Shown here: piece after piece, positions 43,427 to 52,486 of the stretch
How positions within the stretch are numbered: position 1 is the stretch's first letter
Layout: each line of letters opens with the position of its first letter
From: an uncultured Pseudomonadota bacterium
GTDB taxonomy: Bacteria > Myxococcota_A > UBA796 > GCA-2862545
DNA: 64,000 bases
Direction: 5' to 3'
Assembly: GCA_913061235.1 (NCBI GenBank)
Contig: CAJXTB010000003.1
Coordinates: 186,001-250,000 of the forward strand
Made by a program: the position numbers and the translations under genes
Notes under the pieces: model-generated
Database searches by the model: none
What the model was told of the DNA's origin: nothing
What the model saw: only the letters and a program-made list of their open reading frames with translations

Positions 43427-45265
43427 CTAGCTCTCGATAGCGCCGAGAATACTGGACTCGCCAAGCACCGTTCCACGCCCGTCCTTGCTGATGACGAGCA
43501 CACACGGAACACCGCTGGAATCCAGGGTATCCGGTGCAAAACGTACGTCGCTCACGACCTCATAGGGCACTGGCAGGATGGCCGGGTCACCGCCGACACG
43601 GCAGCGGAACACAGTGGGGCCGTCTGGCGTGTGATTGGCCCAAGCCACCCACACTTCCTGCCCGACCGTCACAATGTCCAGCGCGGTCACCAATGTGATG
43701 GGCGCAAGCTTGGTCTCGAAAGGGACGCCGCGCTTGACGAGCATAGACGCCATCAATGCACCAGGAACCCGCTTCGTCGGAGCCACGGCCCAAACGGCGC
43801 ACACCGCGTCATCTACGGGGGCAGCCACACCCTTCATACCTGGGAACCCGTCTGGGCTTCCCAGCGGACGCGACGAACCGTTCCGGTCGACCGTCATCCA
43901 GACATCTCCCTTGCACGCGAGAACCGGAAGGTGACGTCCCAAGAAGCCGCGTGCGGTGGCGACTCGCTCGGAGTGCACCGGTGTCAGCGCTTCGTCGTCC
44001 AATCGCTGAACAACTAGGGTCGGTCCGCGACGAGCCATGCCTGTGATCAGCACCGACTTCCCGTCACTACGGACGATTGGAACCAGTGCAGGCGTGTAGC
44101 CGAGGGGGAAGTTGCGGCTGTTGCGCGTGACCCCGTCCGGGCCAATCTCAATCGCCAGACACACACATCCGCCAGGGCGGTCTTGCAGAACAATGAGCTC
44201 GAATCCGTCGCCCTTTGGAACGACGGCCTTGGCCACAATGCTGTCAGCGCCCATGGGCAAGATGCCCTTCTTGACCTCACCTGTGCACAAGACCCAGCGC
44301 AGAGACCGCTCTGCTTCCGAGTCAGCGTTCTCCCAGAACAACAACACCTTCTCGCCGTTCGCAGCGGTGCTGACATCGTCCAAGATCAAGGGGGCATCTG
44401 CGTCTGCAGTTGAGCCCACCGCAGCGACTTGAGCCAGTTGTTCCTCGCTAAGACCCAACGCTGCGGGGTCCACGCCGCTCAGGTCCACGTCCAGCAGCTG
44501 CAGGTCGGTAAAGTCGACGTCTTCCAGCACCGCATTGGCCAACACCGCACCAGTCAGGATGGCACCGGTCAGGATGGCTCCTTCCAAGTTGGCACCCGTC
44601 AAATCGGCACCCGACAAGTCCGCGCCCGTCAGGTCCGCGCCTGCCAAGTTCGCCTCGTCCAGTCGGGCCGCGACCAAGGAGGTACGCACCAAGATGGCGC
44701 CTTGGAATCGTGCGCGTGAGCCGAGCAAACCATCCAGCCTGGCATCGGTAAAGTCTGCACCCGTAGCGTTGCTATCGGTGAAGTCGGCTTGTCCAAGGTC
44801 CGCTTTGGTGAAGTTCGCCTTGTGCATCGACGCTTCGGACAGGTCTGCCATAGGCCACACACACTCAGTGGCATCGACCTCGGACAGCTTGGCTTTTGCG
44901 AAGCGTACACCCGCTCCCTTGGTGCCCTTCAGGTAGGCCTCTGAGAAGTTGGCTTGGCTGAACTCGGCGTCTTCTAGGGTGGCAGACTCAAGCCATGCTT
45001 CCGCGAACTTAGAGCGTTGGCCCAGGACATCCGTCAGGTCCATCTCGCTGCCGTCAATCCCGGTGAATCGTGCGCGAAACAGGGAGGCTCCGACCATCTT
45101 GGTGCCGGAGAGGTCCGCCTTCTCGATGTTGGCACCATTCAGGTCAACGCGAGACAGGTCCAAGCCCGGCAAATCGGCAGCAAAGAACTCTAGGCGGGTA
45201 CGCTCGCCGCGAGTGGTGTTGAAGGTGTCGACGTCGCCAGCTTGCAGCAGTTCAAGGAGTCCCAT
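43427..45265 (-). CDS. Pentapeptide-repeat protein with beta-propeller-like C-terminus
   Basis: The 612-residue protein lacks a signal peptide. Residues about 30-245 are built of pentapeptide repeats of the A(D/N)LXX type (ADLTGADLSGADLTG, LTGAILTGAVLANA), forming a right-handed quadrilateral helix. After a linker near residue 280, about 330 residues of beta-rich sequence carry recurring VxWVxW/VLxV patterns suggesting a propeller. Pentapeptide proteins include DNA mimics such as MfpA/QnrA, but also structural proteins. The C-terminal extension is unusual for DNA mimics. It is the last gene of the hydrolase-fpr row. Confidence 0.78.
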   Translation of the reverse strand: MGLLELLQAGDVDTFNTTRGERTRLEFFAADLPGLDLSRVDLNGANIEKADLSGTKMVGASLFRARFTGIDGSEMDLTDVLGQRSKFAEAWLESATLEDAEFSQANFSEAYLKGTKGAGVRFAKAKLSEVDATECVWPMADLSEASMHKANFTKADLGQADFTDSNATGADFTDARLDGLLGSRARFQGAILVRTSLVAARLDEANLAGADLTGADLSGADLTGANLEGAILTGAILTGAVLANAVLEDVDFTDLQLLDVDLSGVDPAALGLSEEQLAQVAAVGSTADADAPLILDDVSTAANGEKVLLFWENADSEAERSLRWVLCTGEVKKGILPMGADSIVAKAVVPKGDGFELIVLQDRPGGCVCLAIEIGPDGVTRNSRNFPLGYTPALVPIVRSDGKSVLITGMARRGPTLVVQRLDDEALTPVHSERVATARGFLGRHLPVLACKGDVWMTVDRNGSSRPLGSPDGFPGMKGVAAPVDDAVCAVWAVAPTKRVPGALMASMLVKRGVPFETKLAPITLVTALDIVTVGQEVWVAWANHTPDGPTVFRCRVGGDPAILPVPYEVVSDVRFAPDTLDSSGVPCVLVISKDGRGTVLGESSILGAIES

Positions 45266-45332
45266 GACGGTTTCCGGGGCAGAGTGAAGGGCCCGCGCTG
45301 TACCGCAACAGGCGCTCTGCGTCGACCGGTCA

Positions 45333-46133
45333 TCAGCCCGCGAAGGCCTTCTCCCACACGTACTCACCGTGTACGCGCTTCGTACCCGCGCTTAGTCCCT
45401 TGGCGGCCATCAGGGCTTGAAGGTCGCGAAGCATCTCAAGACTGCCGCAGATCATCACCCGGTCGGTCGCCGGATTTAGCGGCGGAACACCCAGATCGGT
45501 GAACAGCTTTCCGCTCTCAATGAGCGTGGTGATGCGGCCGGTATACGGCGCATCTTCCCGTGTGGCGCAGCTATACAAGCGAAGCTTTTCAGACGCTTCT
45601 TCGCCCACTAGTGGACACTCGTGGGCGGCCTTCACCCGGTCAATGCCGTACTGGAGGTCTTGGACCTGACGGCAGGTGTGAGTGAGGATGACGTCGTCGA
45701 AGGCGTCATACGTATCTTCATCACGAATCAGCGACATGAATGGTGCAATGCCGGTTCCCGTACTGAGCATGTACAGACGACGCCCCTGCGCAGCTTCTTC
45801 CGGCGAAGGCTCGCGAATGTGCTCCAGCGTCAGTGTGCCAACCGCTTTCTCGGCCATCAACACCGTGTCGCCGACCTGGATGTGCTGAAGACGCGAGGTC
45901 AGGGCACCGTCTTGCATGATGATGCTGTAGAACTCAAGCTCATCGTCCCAGATGGGACTGCAGATGGAGTAGGCGCGCATGATGGGCTGACCGTCGTCTC
46001 CGGGCAAGCCAATCATCACGAACTGACCTGCTTTGAACTGGAATTCCTCCGGCCGCTCAATGCGAAAGCGAAAGTACGTCGGCGTGTAGTGCGTGACATG
46101 GGTGACGGTGAGCGTGTACGCGGGCTTGGCCAT
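45333..46133 (-). CDS. fpr: Ferredoxin/flavodoxin-NADP+ reductase
   Basis: The 266-residue protein matches bacterial Fpr. The FAD-binding motif is RAYSICSP, the NADP(H) segment is YMLSTGTGIAPFMSLI, followed by THTCRQVQDLQY and VMICGSLEMLRDL; the C-terminus GEYVWEKAFAG fits the Fpr tail that stacks on the flavin. It shuttles electrons between NADPH and ferredoxin or flavodoxin, for example in oxidative-stress repair. The start at 46133 begins the Fpr-like KPAYTLTV. It lies between the upstream hydrolase and the pentapeptide gene, on the same strand. Confidence 0.92.
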   Translation of the reverse strand: MAKPAYTLTVTHVTHYTPTYFRFRIERPEEFQFKAGQFVMIGLPGDDGQPIMRAYSICSPIWDDELEFYSIIMQDGALTSRLQHIQVGDTVLMAEKAVGTLTLEHIREPSPEEAAQGRRLYMLSTGTGIAPFMSLIRDEDTYDAFDDVILTHTCRQVQDLQYGIDRVKAAHECPLVGEEASEKLRLYSCATREDAPYTGRITTLIESGKLFTDLGVPPLNPATDRVMICGSLEMLRDLQALMAAKGLSAGTKRVHGEYVWEKAFAG

Positions 46134-46180
46134 TAGGACTCCGGAAGGCGCCGCGCTTAACAAGGCCGACCCCTCTCCGC

Positions 46181-47461
46181 CTACTCGGTCACGCTGTCCA
46201 TAAACGGGATGAGCACGTCGTAAAGCCGGTCCGGACATTGGAAGACGGGTCGATGTCCACACGCAGGCTCTAGATGTTCGACAACCTGAGCCTGTGGTAG
46301 CGCGTCCACGATGAATGACCGATGCACACGCGATGCATCTCCGTCTCCGTACCAGACGAGGACAGGTACTGTGAGCGCCTGCATGGCGGGTCGCAAGTCA
46401 AACCCTTCCAGGTCTTCTGTCACCAGTGCCAACACATCACTGTGGCAAGTGCCGGCCATATGGTGTGGTCTAAACTTGGTGATGTTGGCGTACTCATGCC
46501 CGACTTCCCGGACCCAAGGCTGACAGCTAGGCGCCATCCGCCGACGCATGCGCGCAATTTGGGTAGTGGTGTGGGTGTAGACGAGCGCCGGGTCCTGTCG
46601 ACCCCATTGCTGGTGGCGGATGGCTTGCGAACCAACAACCAGCACGCCCAGAACATTGTCCGGGTAGCGGGCCGCATAGTCGAAGGCCACCGGTCCGCCC
46701 CAGTCGTATCCGAGCACCGCAACTTGCTGCGCTCCCGACCACTGTCGCACGGCGTCCAGATCGACAGCTTGGGCGTGTAAGGAGTAGTCGTCGTCCGTCG
46801 GACCGGCCGACAAGCCCACGCCCCGCTGGTCGTACAGCACAACGGTCCAGCCGCTGTCTGCCAAGACCTCCTGCACTTGGAAGTGGTCATGGGACTTTCC
46901 AGGCCCATCGTTGACCACAATCACCACGGGCGCGTCTGGGCCTGCAATCGCGCGTCGGGCAAAGATCTCTGGACCGTCCTCGCGCTCAATGAAAGCGGTC
47001 TCAATGCGGGCCGTCGACCAATCCGACGTGTGCTGTGCGAGCGCGGACTGGCGGACAGCCTGCAGTGCCTGCGCTTCCTGCTGTGGTCGAAGCGCGCGCT
47101 GCTCCACACGCCAGTCTGCCGCCAGCGCGCGAGAACGCTCTTCGCACGACCGCTTCTCCTCAAACGTAGCGGTCACTCGGGCGTTTCGGCCGCGCTCTGC
47201 CTCGTAGGCCCGCGTCTCACCATCCTCAAACACCTCGACAGTAAACGGCTGTGCATCCTGAGTGCGCAACGCACGTCCCCAAGACGCTCGTACCGACTCA
47301 TCCGTTGGGTCCCCTGGCCCTACGATCAAGGTGCCGACGGTAACGTCGCTGTTTCGAGGCGCCGCCGTCACACAGGAACCATACGGCCGCGACCGCACCT
47401 CATACGGAGCACTCTTAACGGCGCCACATCCGGAGAGCAGCAGTAGGACAACGGTCAGCAT
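46181..47461 (-). CDS. Alpha/beta-hydrolase lipoprotein with Asp at nucleophile position
   Basis: The 426-residue lipoprotein signal ends in LLLSGC (Cys12). About 150 residues of unassigned sequence, including a Glu/Arg/Gln-rich helix (100-145), precede an alpha/beta hydrolase domain that resembles prolyl iminopeptidases at VLYDQRGVGLS. The nucleophile elbow reads GYDWGG (Asp253) instead of GxSxGG, the form used by haloalkane dehalogenases and epoxide hydrolases. The HGGPG-like oxyanion segment is altered to NDGPG. The catalytic acid and base could be in GDGD and CGHRP near residues 385-410. It therefore could be an epoxide hydrolase or dehalogenase rather than a peptidase. It lies 47 bases upstream of fpr. 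Confidence 0.78.
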   Translation of the reverse strand: MLTVVLLLLSGCGAVKSAPYEVRSRPYGSCVTAAPRNSDVTVGTLIVGPGDPTDESVRASWGRALRTQDAQPFTVEVFEDGETRAYEAERGRNARVTATFEEKRSCEERSRALAADWRVEQRALRPQQEAQALQAVRQSALAQHTSDWSTARIETAFIEREDGPEIFARRAIAGPDAPVVIVVNDGPGKSHDHFQVQEVLADSGWTVVLYDQRGVGLSAGPTDDDYSLHAQAVDLDAVRQWSGAQQVAVLGYDWGGPVAFDYAARYPDNVLGVLVVGSQAIRHQQWGRQDPALVYTHTTTQIARMRRRMAPSCQPWVREVGHEYANITKFRPHHMAGTCHSDVLALVTEDLEGFDLRPAMQALTVPVLVWYGDGDASRVHRSFIVDALPQAQVVEHLEPACGHRPVFQCPDRLYDVLIPFMDSVTE

Positions 47462-47691
47462 ACGGCGTGCCTATCAGACTCCAAGGCCGCTAGCCTCTGC
47501 CGAATTGTGTAGCTTTTCCTACATAATCGGCATTAACAACGCCTCACTTCCCAGCACACAGCCCTCGCCGCGAACGCATGTGGACACGTCTACATCATTG
47601 GGTCGAACAACGCGCGCTGGTGGCTACGTCATCTGCACCCGATCCCCCTGTCACCGAGACATTGAAGCCCGATTCAGTTCGCACCGAGTGC

Positions 47692-47715
47692 CCGATAGTG
47701 GCCCGCCACTGTCGG
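47692..47715. promoter_or_regulatory. 24-base near-perfect palindrome upstream of the PDH operon
   Basis: CCGATAGTGGC (47692-47702) is followed by CC and GCCACTGTCGG (47705-47715), a palindrome with one G-T mismatch. CACCG and CGGTG further out extend the symmetry. It lies about 105 bases before pdhA in the 359-base gap 47462-47820, which otherwise shows no open reading frame and no strong promoter consensus. It could be a repressor operator or an RNA hairpin. It does not match the known PdhR operator. Confidence 0.4.
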
Positions 47716-47820
47716 ATAGGTGCCCGGTGCTTGCAGGCTTCACAGTGACGTGATGTCTCCTCACATGCTCGTACACCGCCTGTGTGGTAGGACAGCCCCC
47801 CCTACGGAATTGGAGTCGCC

Positions 47821-48825
47821 ATGGCCGACAAGGTTGAGGTCCCCGAGGTCGAGATCACCAAGGAGCAACTGCTCGGGTGGTATCGCCAAATGGTCCGCAT
47901 TCGCCGTGTAGAAGAGCTCGCCGCCAAGGCGTACACGCTGCGCAAAATCAAGGGCTTCTGCCACTTGTACATTGGTCAAGAAGCCATCGCAGTCGGTTCA
48001 CATGCCGCTGTAGATGCCAAAGATGACCTGATCAGCGCCTACCGTATTCACGGTCAGGTTCTGGCACGCGGTGGCACGGCTCGCGAAGTCATGGCTGAGC
48101 TGTTCGGCAAGCAAGCTGGCATCACCAAGGGCATCGGCGGGTCCATGCATATGGCCAGCAAGAAGCTGCACTTCTGGGGTGGCTACGGCATTGTTGGCGG
48201 GCATGTGCCTCTCGGTCTGGGCTCTGCGTTCGCGCACCGCTACAACGAGTCTGGCCAGATCTCGCTGACCTTCTTCGGTGACGGCGCCGCCCAACAGGGC
48301 GCTGTCTACGAGTCGCTGCACATGGCCCAGCTATGGAAGCTGCCAGCCGTGTTCTTCTGCGAGAACAACTACTACGCCATGGGCACGAGCCTGGACCGCC
48401 AGTCGTACCTGACGGACATGAGCCGTCGCGGTGATGGCGTCGGCATGACGCGCTGGCAGTTCAACGCATTCGACGTTGTGGACGTGTACAAGAACGTCAA
48501 GGCTGCCGCCGACTACGCCCGTTCGGGCAAGGGTCCGGTCATTCTCGAAGGCGTCACCTACCGCTACCGCGGCCACTCTATGAGTGACCCCGCCAAGTAC
48601 CGAGCCGAAGGTGAGCTCGAAGAGAAGAAGCAGAAGTCTGACGGCATCGAGCTAGCCGCCGACCGCCTGCGTGACGACTTCGGCGTCAGTGATGCCGACT
48701 TGGCCAAGATCAAAGTGGAGATCGACGAAGAGGCACAGGATGCCTACGACTTCGCCGACAACGCCCCCGAACCCGACGAAGACGCCCTGTACGACTACGT
48801 CTACGCCCCAGCGGAGGTGGAGTAA
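47821..48825 (+). CDS. pdhA: Pyruvate dehydrogenase E1 component, alpha subunit
   Basis: The 334-residue protein is the TPP-binding alpha subunit of the E1 decarboxylase. The start follows GGAG. The TPP/Mg motif reads GDGAAQQGAVYESLHMAQLW then ENNYYAMGTS. The phosphorylation-loop-like YRYRGHSMSDPAKYR is present. With the beta subunit it converts pyruvate and lipoyl-E2 to acetyl-E2 and CO2. The next gene starts right after the stop codon, so E1alpha and E1beta are coupled. The C-terminal ~25 residues are very acidic. Confidence 0.92.
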   Translation: MADKVEVPEVEITKEQLLGWYRQMVRIRRVEELAAKAYTLRKIKGFCHLYIGQEAIAVGSHAAVDAKDDLISAYRIHGQVLARGGTAREVMAELFGKQAGITKGIGGSMHMASKKLHFWGGYGIVGGHVPLGLGSAFAHRYNESGQISLTFFGDGAAQQGAVYESLHMAQLWKLPAVFFCENNYYAMGTSLDRQSYLTDMSRRGDGVGMTRWQFNAFDVVDVYKNVKAAADYARSGKGPVILEGVTYRYRGHSMSDPAKYRAEGELEEKKQKSDGIELAADRLRDDFGVSDADLAKIKVEIDEEAQDAYDFADNAPEPDEDALYDYVYAPAEVE

Positions 48826-49803
48826 ATGGCCACACTTCAACTACGAGAAGCGCTCCGACGCGCCATGAACGAAGAGATGCGCCGCGACGAGCGTGTGTTC
48901 CTGATGGGCGAAGAAGTCGCCTACTACGACGGTGCCTACAAGGTCTCCCAGGGCATGCTCAAAGAGTTCGGTGACAAGCGCATCATTGACACCCCCATCG
49001 CCGAGAACGGATTCGTGGGCTTGGGTGTCGGCGCGGCAATGGCTGGTCTGCGTCCCATCATCGAAGTGATGACCTGGAACTTCAGCCTCGTCGCCTACGA
49101 CCAGATCATCAATGGCGCGGCGAAAGTCTTCCAGATGACCGGTGGTGAGTACTCGGTCCCCATGGTCATTCGTGGACCCAATGGTGCCGCCGAGAACTTG
49201 GGGTCACAGCACAGCCAAGCGCTCGAGTCCATCTTCGCTCACTTCCCCGGTCTGCACGTGGTCAGCACGTGCGACCCTGCTGATTCCTACGGCCTGCTCA
49301 AGACGGCGATTCGGGACCCGAACCCGGTCATCTTCATGGAGAGCGAGCTGATGTACGGCTACAAGGGCGAAGTGCCTGATGAAGAGTACCTAATCCCCTT
49401 CGGAAAGGCGAAAATCGTCCGTGAAGGCACTGACGTCACGCTGGTCAGCTGGAACAAGCAGATTCTCAACTGCGAGCGCGCAGCCGATGAGCTGAAGAAA
49501 GAAGGCATCAGCGCCCAGGTGCTGGACCTCCGCACCATCCGTCCCCTGGACGAACAAGCGCTCTTTGACGCCATTGGCAAGACCCACCGCATGGTCGTTG
49601 TGCAAGAGGGCTTCCCCTTTGCCGGCGTTGGCGCAGAAATCGTGGCCCGCGTCACCGAAGGCGCCTTCGATGCGCTGGACGCTCCCATCTTGCGCATCAC
49701 CAACCGCGACATCAACCAACCGTACGCCACCAACCTCGAACAGCTCGTCATGCCATCGGTGCGCCGCATCGTTGAAGCCGCACGCGCCGTCGTGAATCGC
49801 TAG
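48826..49803 (+). CDS. pdhB: Pyruvate dehydrogenase E1 component, beta subunit
   Basis: The 325-residue protein is the E1 beta subunit, partner of PdhA. It contains the family-typical GEEVAYYDGAYKVS, ENGFVG, PIIEVMTWNFSLVAYDQI and EGFPFAGVGAEIVAR. Its ATG directly follows the TAA of pdhA, with GGAGGTGGAG in the last codons of pdhA acting as ribosome binding site. It forms the alpha2beta2 E1 decarboxylase. Confidence 0.92.
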   Translation: MATLQLREALRRAMNEEMRRDERVFLMGEEVAYYDGAYKVSQGMLKEFGDKRIIDTPIAENGFVGLGVGAAMAGLRPIIEVMTWNFSLVAYDQIINGAAKVFQMTGGEYSVPMVIRGPNGAAENLGSQHSQALESIFAHFPGLHVVSTCDPADSYGLLKTAIRDPNPVIFMESELMYGYKGEVPDEEYLIPFGKAKIVREGTDVTLVSWNKQILNCERAADELKKEGISAQVLDLRTIRPLDEQALFDAIGKTHRMVVVQEGFPFAGVGAEIVARVTEGAFDALDAPILRITNRDINQPYATNLEQLVMPSVRRIVEAARAVVNR

Positions 49804-49812
49804 GAGTCCAAC

Positions 49813-51168
49813 ATGGCTAGTTTCTACGAAATGCCAGCGATTTCGCCCACGATGGAGCTTGGCATCCTGATTGAGTGGAAGGTCAAAGAAGGCGACAGCG
49901 TCTCTCCACAGACCGTCGTTGCCGAGATTGGTACCGACAAAGCCAACATGGAAGCAGAAGTCTTCGATGATGGCGTGATTCTCAAGCTTCTTGTTGAAGA
50001 AGACGACGAGATTCCGCCTGGCTACCCCATCCTCATCTGGGGCAAGAGCAAAGATGAAGACATCTCTGGTCTCATTGCCCAATTTGAAGAAATGAAGGCC
50101 AACGCTGGTGGAGCCGCTACGGCAACACCCGCAGAGGCCTCCGCTGCTCCTGCCGCCGCTGCTCCTGCCGCCGCTGCTCCTGCACCAGCCCCCGTCGCAG
50201 CCCCCGCGCCTGCCACGACCACCGGCTCCCTCGAACGCGAGTGGAACGGCAAGACCTTGCCGAACTACTTCTACGAGCCGCTGATGGACGCACGCTTGGT
50301 CGGTTCTTCACCTGCCAAGACCGCCGGACGCGTCGTCGCATCGCCGCTCGCAAAGGCAGTCGCCAAAGACAAGGGCATTGACCTGGCCAGCCTCACCGGC
50401 TCTGGCCCAGATGGCCGCATCGTTCGGGCAGACGTCGACAACGCAAAGCCAGCCGCTCCCGCCGGGACTGCGGTGGCCGCCCGTGAAGACGTCGTCGTCA
50501 AGAACACGCCCATGCGCAAGACCATCGCCAAGCGCCTGCTCGAGAGCACTCAAAACACGCCGGTCTTCTACCTGACCGCCGAGTTGGACGTCGGAAACTT
50601 GGTCGCCTTCCGCGCCCAGCTGAAGAACGCTCTGGACCAGAAGGTCAGCTACAACGACCTCATCATCGCCGCTGTCGGTCGTGCTCTACGGGCCGTTCCA
50701 GAAGCCAACGCTTCGTGGTCCGACAAGACCATCACCCGTCACGGACGGGTAGATGTGGGCATGGCTGTTGCAGTCGATGGCGGTCTCATCACCCCCGTTA
50801 TCCGCAACGCAGACAGCAAGCCTGTTGACCAAATCGCGCGTGAGACGCGTGAATTAGCCGGCCGTGCACGTGACCAGAAGCTCGCCCCGGACGAGTACAC
50901 CGGTGGCACATTCAGCGTGTCCAACCTAGGCATGATGGACATCAAGCAGTTCACCGCCATCATCAATCCACCGGAAGCGGGAATCCTGGCCATTGGCGCC
51001 ATGAACCAACGTCCGGTCGTGGTCGATGGTCAGCTGGCCGTTGGCTGGCGCTTGGACGTGACCATGAGCTGTGACCACCGCGTCCTTGATGGCGCTGTGG
51101 GTGCCCGATTCCTTCAGGCGTTCCGTCGGTACATCGAAAACCCAGTGCTTCTGGCAACGGGGGCCTGA
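49813..51168 (+). CDS. pdhC: Dihydrolipoamide acetyltransferase (E2) of pyruvate dehydrogenase
   Basis: The 451-residue E2 has one N-terminal lipoyl domain with the lipoylated lysine expected at Lys43 (GTDKANME). An Ala/Pro-rich swinging linker follows (about 100-135), then a peripheral-subunit-binding domain (about 175-215; SPLAKAVAKDKGIDL, GRIVRADV) and the catalytic acyltransferase domain ending in MSCDHRVLDGAVGARF, which contains the active-site His. It carries acetyl groups from E1 to CoA and forms the complex core. The start follows AGGAG. It is the third gene of the operon. Confidence 0.93.
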   Translation: MASFYEMPAISPTMELGILIEWKVKEGDSVSPQTVVAEIGTDKANMEAEVFDDGVILKLLVEEDDEIPPGYPILIWGKSKDEDISGLIAQFEEMKANAGGAATATPAEASAAPAAAAPAAAAPAPAPVAAPAPATTTGSLEREWNGKTLPNYFYEPLMDARLVGSSPAKTAGRVVASPLAKAVAKDKGIDLASLTGSGPDGRIVRADVDNAKPAAPAGTAVAAREDVVVKNTPMRKTIAKRLLESTQNTPVFYLTAELDVGNLVAFRAQLKNALDQKVSYNDLIIAAVGRALRAVPEANASWSDKTITRHGRVDVGMAVAVDGGLITPVIRNADSKPVDQIARETRELAGRARDQKLAPDEYTGGTFSVSNLGMMDIKQFTAIINPPEAGILAIGAMNQRPVVVDGQLAVGWRLDVTMSCDHRVLDGAVGARFLQAFRRYIENPVLLATGA

Positions 51169-51221
51169 TTCTCCCTGCAGTAGAGCGTGCGCGTCGGCGG
51201 GTCGTCTGGCATCGAGCAGTC

Positions 51222-52370
51222 ATGCTGGTGCGATTCTTCACCGCCGCTGTCGCGCTCTTTCTGTTTGCGACAGTCGGGTTGTTTGGTCAGTTCGCCGGCC
51301 TAGGCCTCTCTGTACGCCTAGCGCTGGTCAGCACAGCGGTGGTCATTGCCCTACTCGCCCGACTCGAGCGACCGAGTCGGAAGATGCCCGGGTTGGACCC
51401 ACGACGTGCCACTCCGCTACGAAGGTCGGCGGTATGGATTTCCTGGTTTACCCTGATCTTCATGCTCGCCATTCGGGTCCCACCTGGCCTAGTGATGGTG
51501 GCAGCGCTGCTGCCAATTTTGGGGGTGCACCTCAACACCAGCCAGGGTTCATTGACGCCTGTCGCGCGTAGAACGGCCCTTCTAGCTCCACTTCTCGGCC
51601 ACTTCGGGCTAATGACCGCGGTAATGGGCGCCTTCGGACACGCGCCATGGTGGGCCGCCGCTCTTGGCCTCTGGCTGGCCGGCGTCATCGCTATTGCCCG
51701 CTTGTCCCTGACCGCGTGGGTGGTCGCACAATCCCGTGCAAGCCACCATGAACGGGTGCTGACGTGGCTGCGCAGCTGGGCCGGCGGACTGGTGGACCAC
51801 GCCACACAGTGCCACTGCCTCGTCCTCGCGAATGAGCTGGACCACGCGCGTCACCTCCAGTCTCGTCTTCAACCGTACCTGTCCCAGTCGGTTCGCTACG
51901 CAGCTGCCTTCGCCGCAGTACAGGCAGCCAGTGGCACCGACAGCCGGGATGCCTTCGCCTGGATTACGCATCGCTTCCCCAGCCAGCCACACGGCCCGCT
52001 GGGCCTATCCGACACCCTGCTCGCAGCCGGTGAACCGGCCGAGGATTGGGCCGAGCTCGCACAGGACCTCGCACGGTCATCCCTGTGGTCTCGCAGGCTG
52101 CTGCCCATCGCGGATGCCAACCAAGCCCGCGCCTACGCTGCATCACAGGACCCTCGGGCGCTCGACGTGTTGGCCCACACACTCCAGGCCCACCAAGACG
52201 ACGACGAGGCCAATGATGCCGCCGTTTTGCACCGCTTAGTCCTTGCTGCCGAAGCATGTGACCACCCCGAAACCACAAGACTTCGGGCTCAAGCGAACGA
52301 ATCGGACCCCAACGGTTTTATAGGCCAAACCATCCGAACAGGCGCACTGCCCGCGCCCATCTGGCCGTAG
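51222..52370 (+). CDS. Membrane protein of unknown function
   Basis: The 382-residue protein has four or five hydrophobic helices in the first ~185 residues (LFATVGLFGQFAGLGL, WISWFTLIFMLAIRV, WWAAALGLWLAGVIAIA) and a cytosolic or periplasmic helical C-terminal domain rich in Ala and Arg (about 190-382). I see no named family. It follows the E2 gene by 53 bases and may share its transcript, although the ribosome binding site is weak. Confidence 0.6.
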   Translation: MLVRFFTAAVALFLFATVGLFGQFAGLGLSVRLALVSTAVVIALLARLERPSRKMPGLDPRRATPLRRSAVWISWFTLIFMLAIRVPPGLVMVAALLPILGVHLNTSQGSLTPVARRTALLAPLLGHFGLMTAVMGAFGHAPWWAAALGLWLAGVIAIARLSLTAWVVAQSRASHHERVLTWLRSWAGGLVDHATQCHCLVLANELDHARHLQSRLQPYLSQSVRYAAAFAAVQAASGTDSRDAFAWITHRFPSQPHGPLGLSDTLLAAGEPAEDWAELAQDLARSSLWSRRLLPIADANQARAYAASQDPRALDVLAHTLQAHQDDDEANDAAVLHRLVLAAEACDHPETTRLRAQANESDPNGFIGQTIRTGALPAPIWP

Positions 52371-52373
52371 AGG

Positions 52374-52397
52374 AACGACCGTTCGTCGTTTAGTTTT
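52374..52397 (+). terminator. Possible intrinsic terminator
   Basis: AACGAC (52374-52379) pairs with GTCGTT (52385-52390) around a five-base loop, followed by TAGTTTT. It lies four bases after the stop of the membrane-protein gene. The stem is short, so confidence is moderate. Confidence 0.4.
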
Positions 52398-52486
52398 GGT
52401 TACCCACTCGCGCTGGGACACCCCGTTCTCAAAAGTGGAACAAACCAAACAGCCCGTCAGGTCTACGTCCAGGTGGAGGTAACAAC

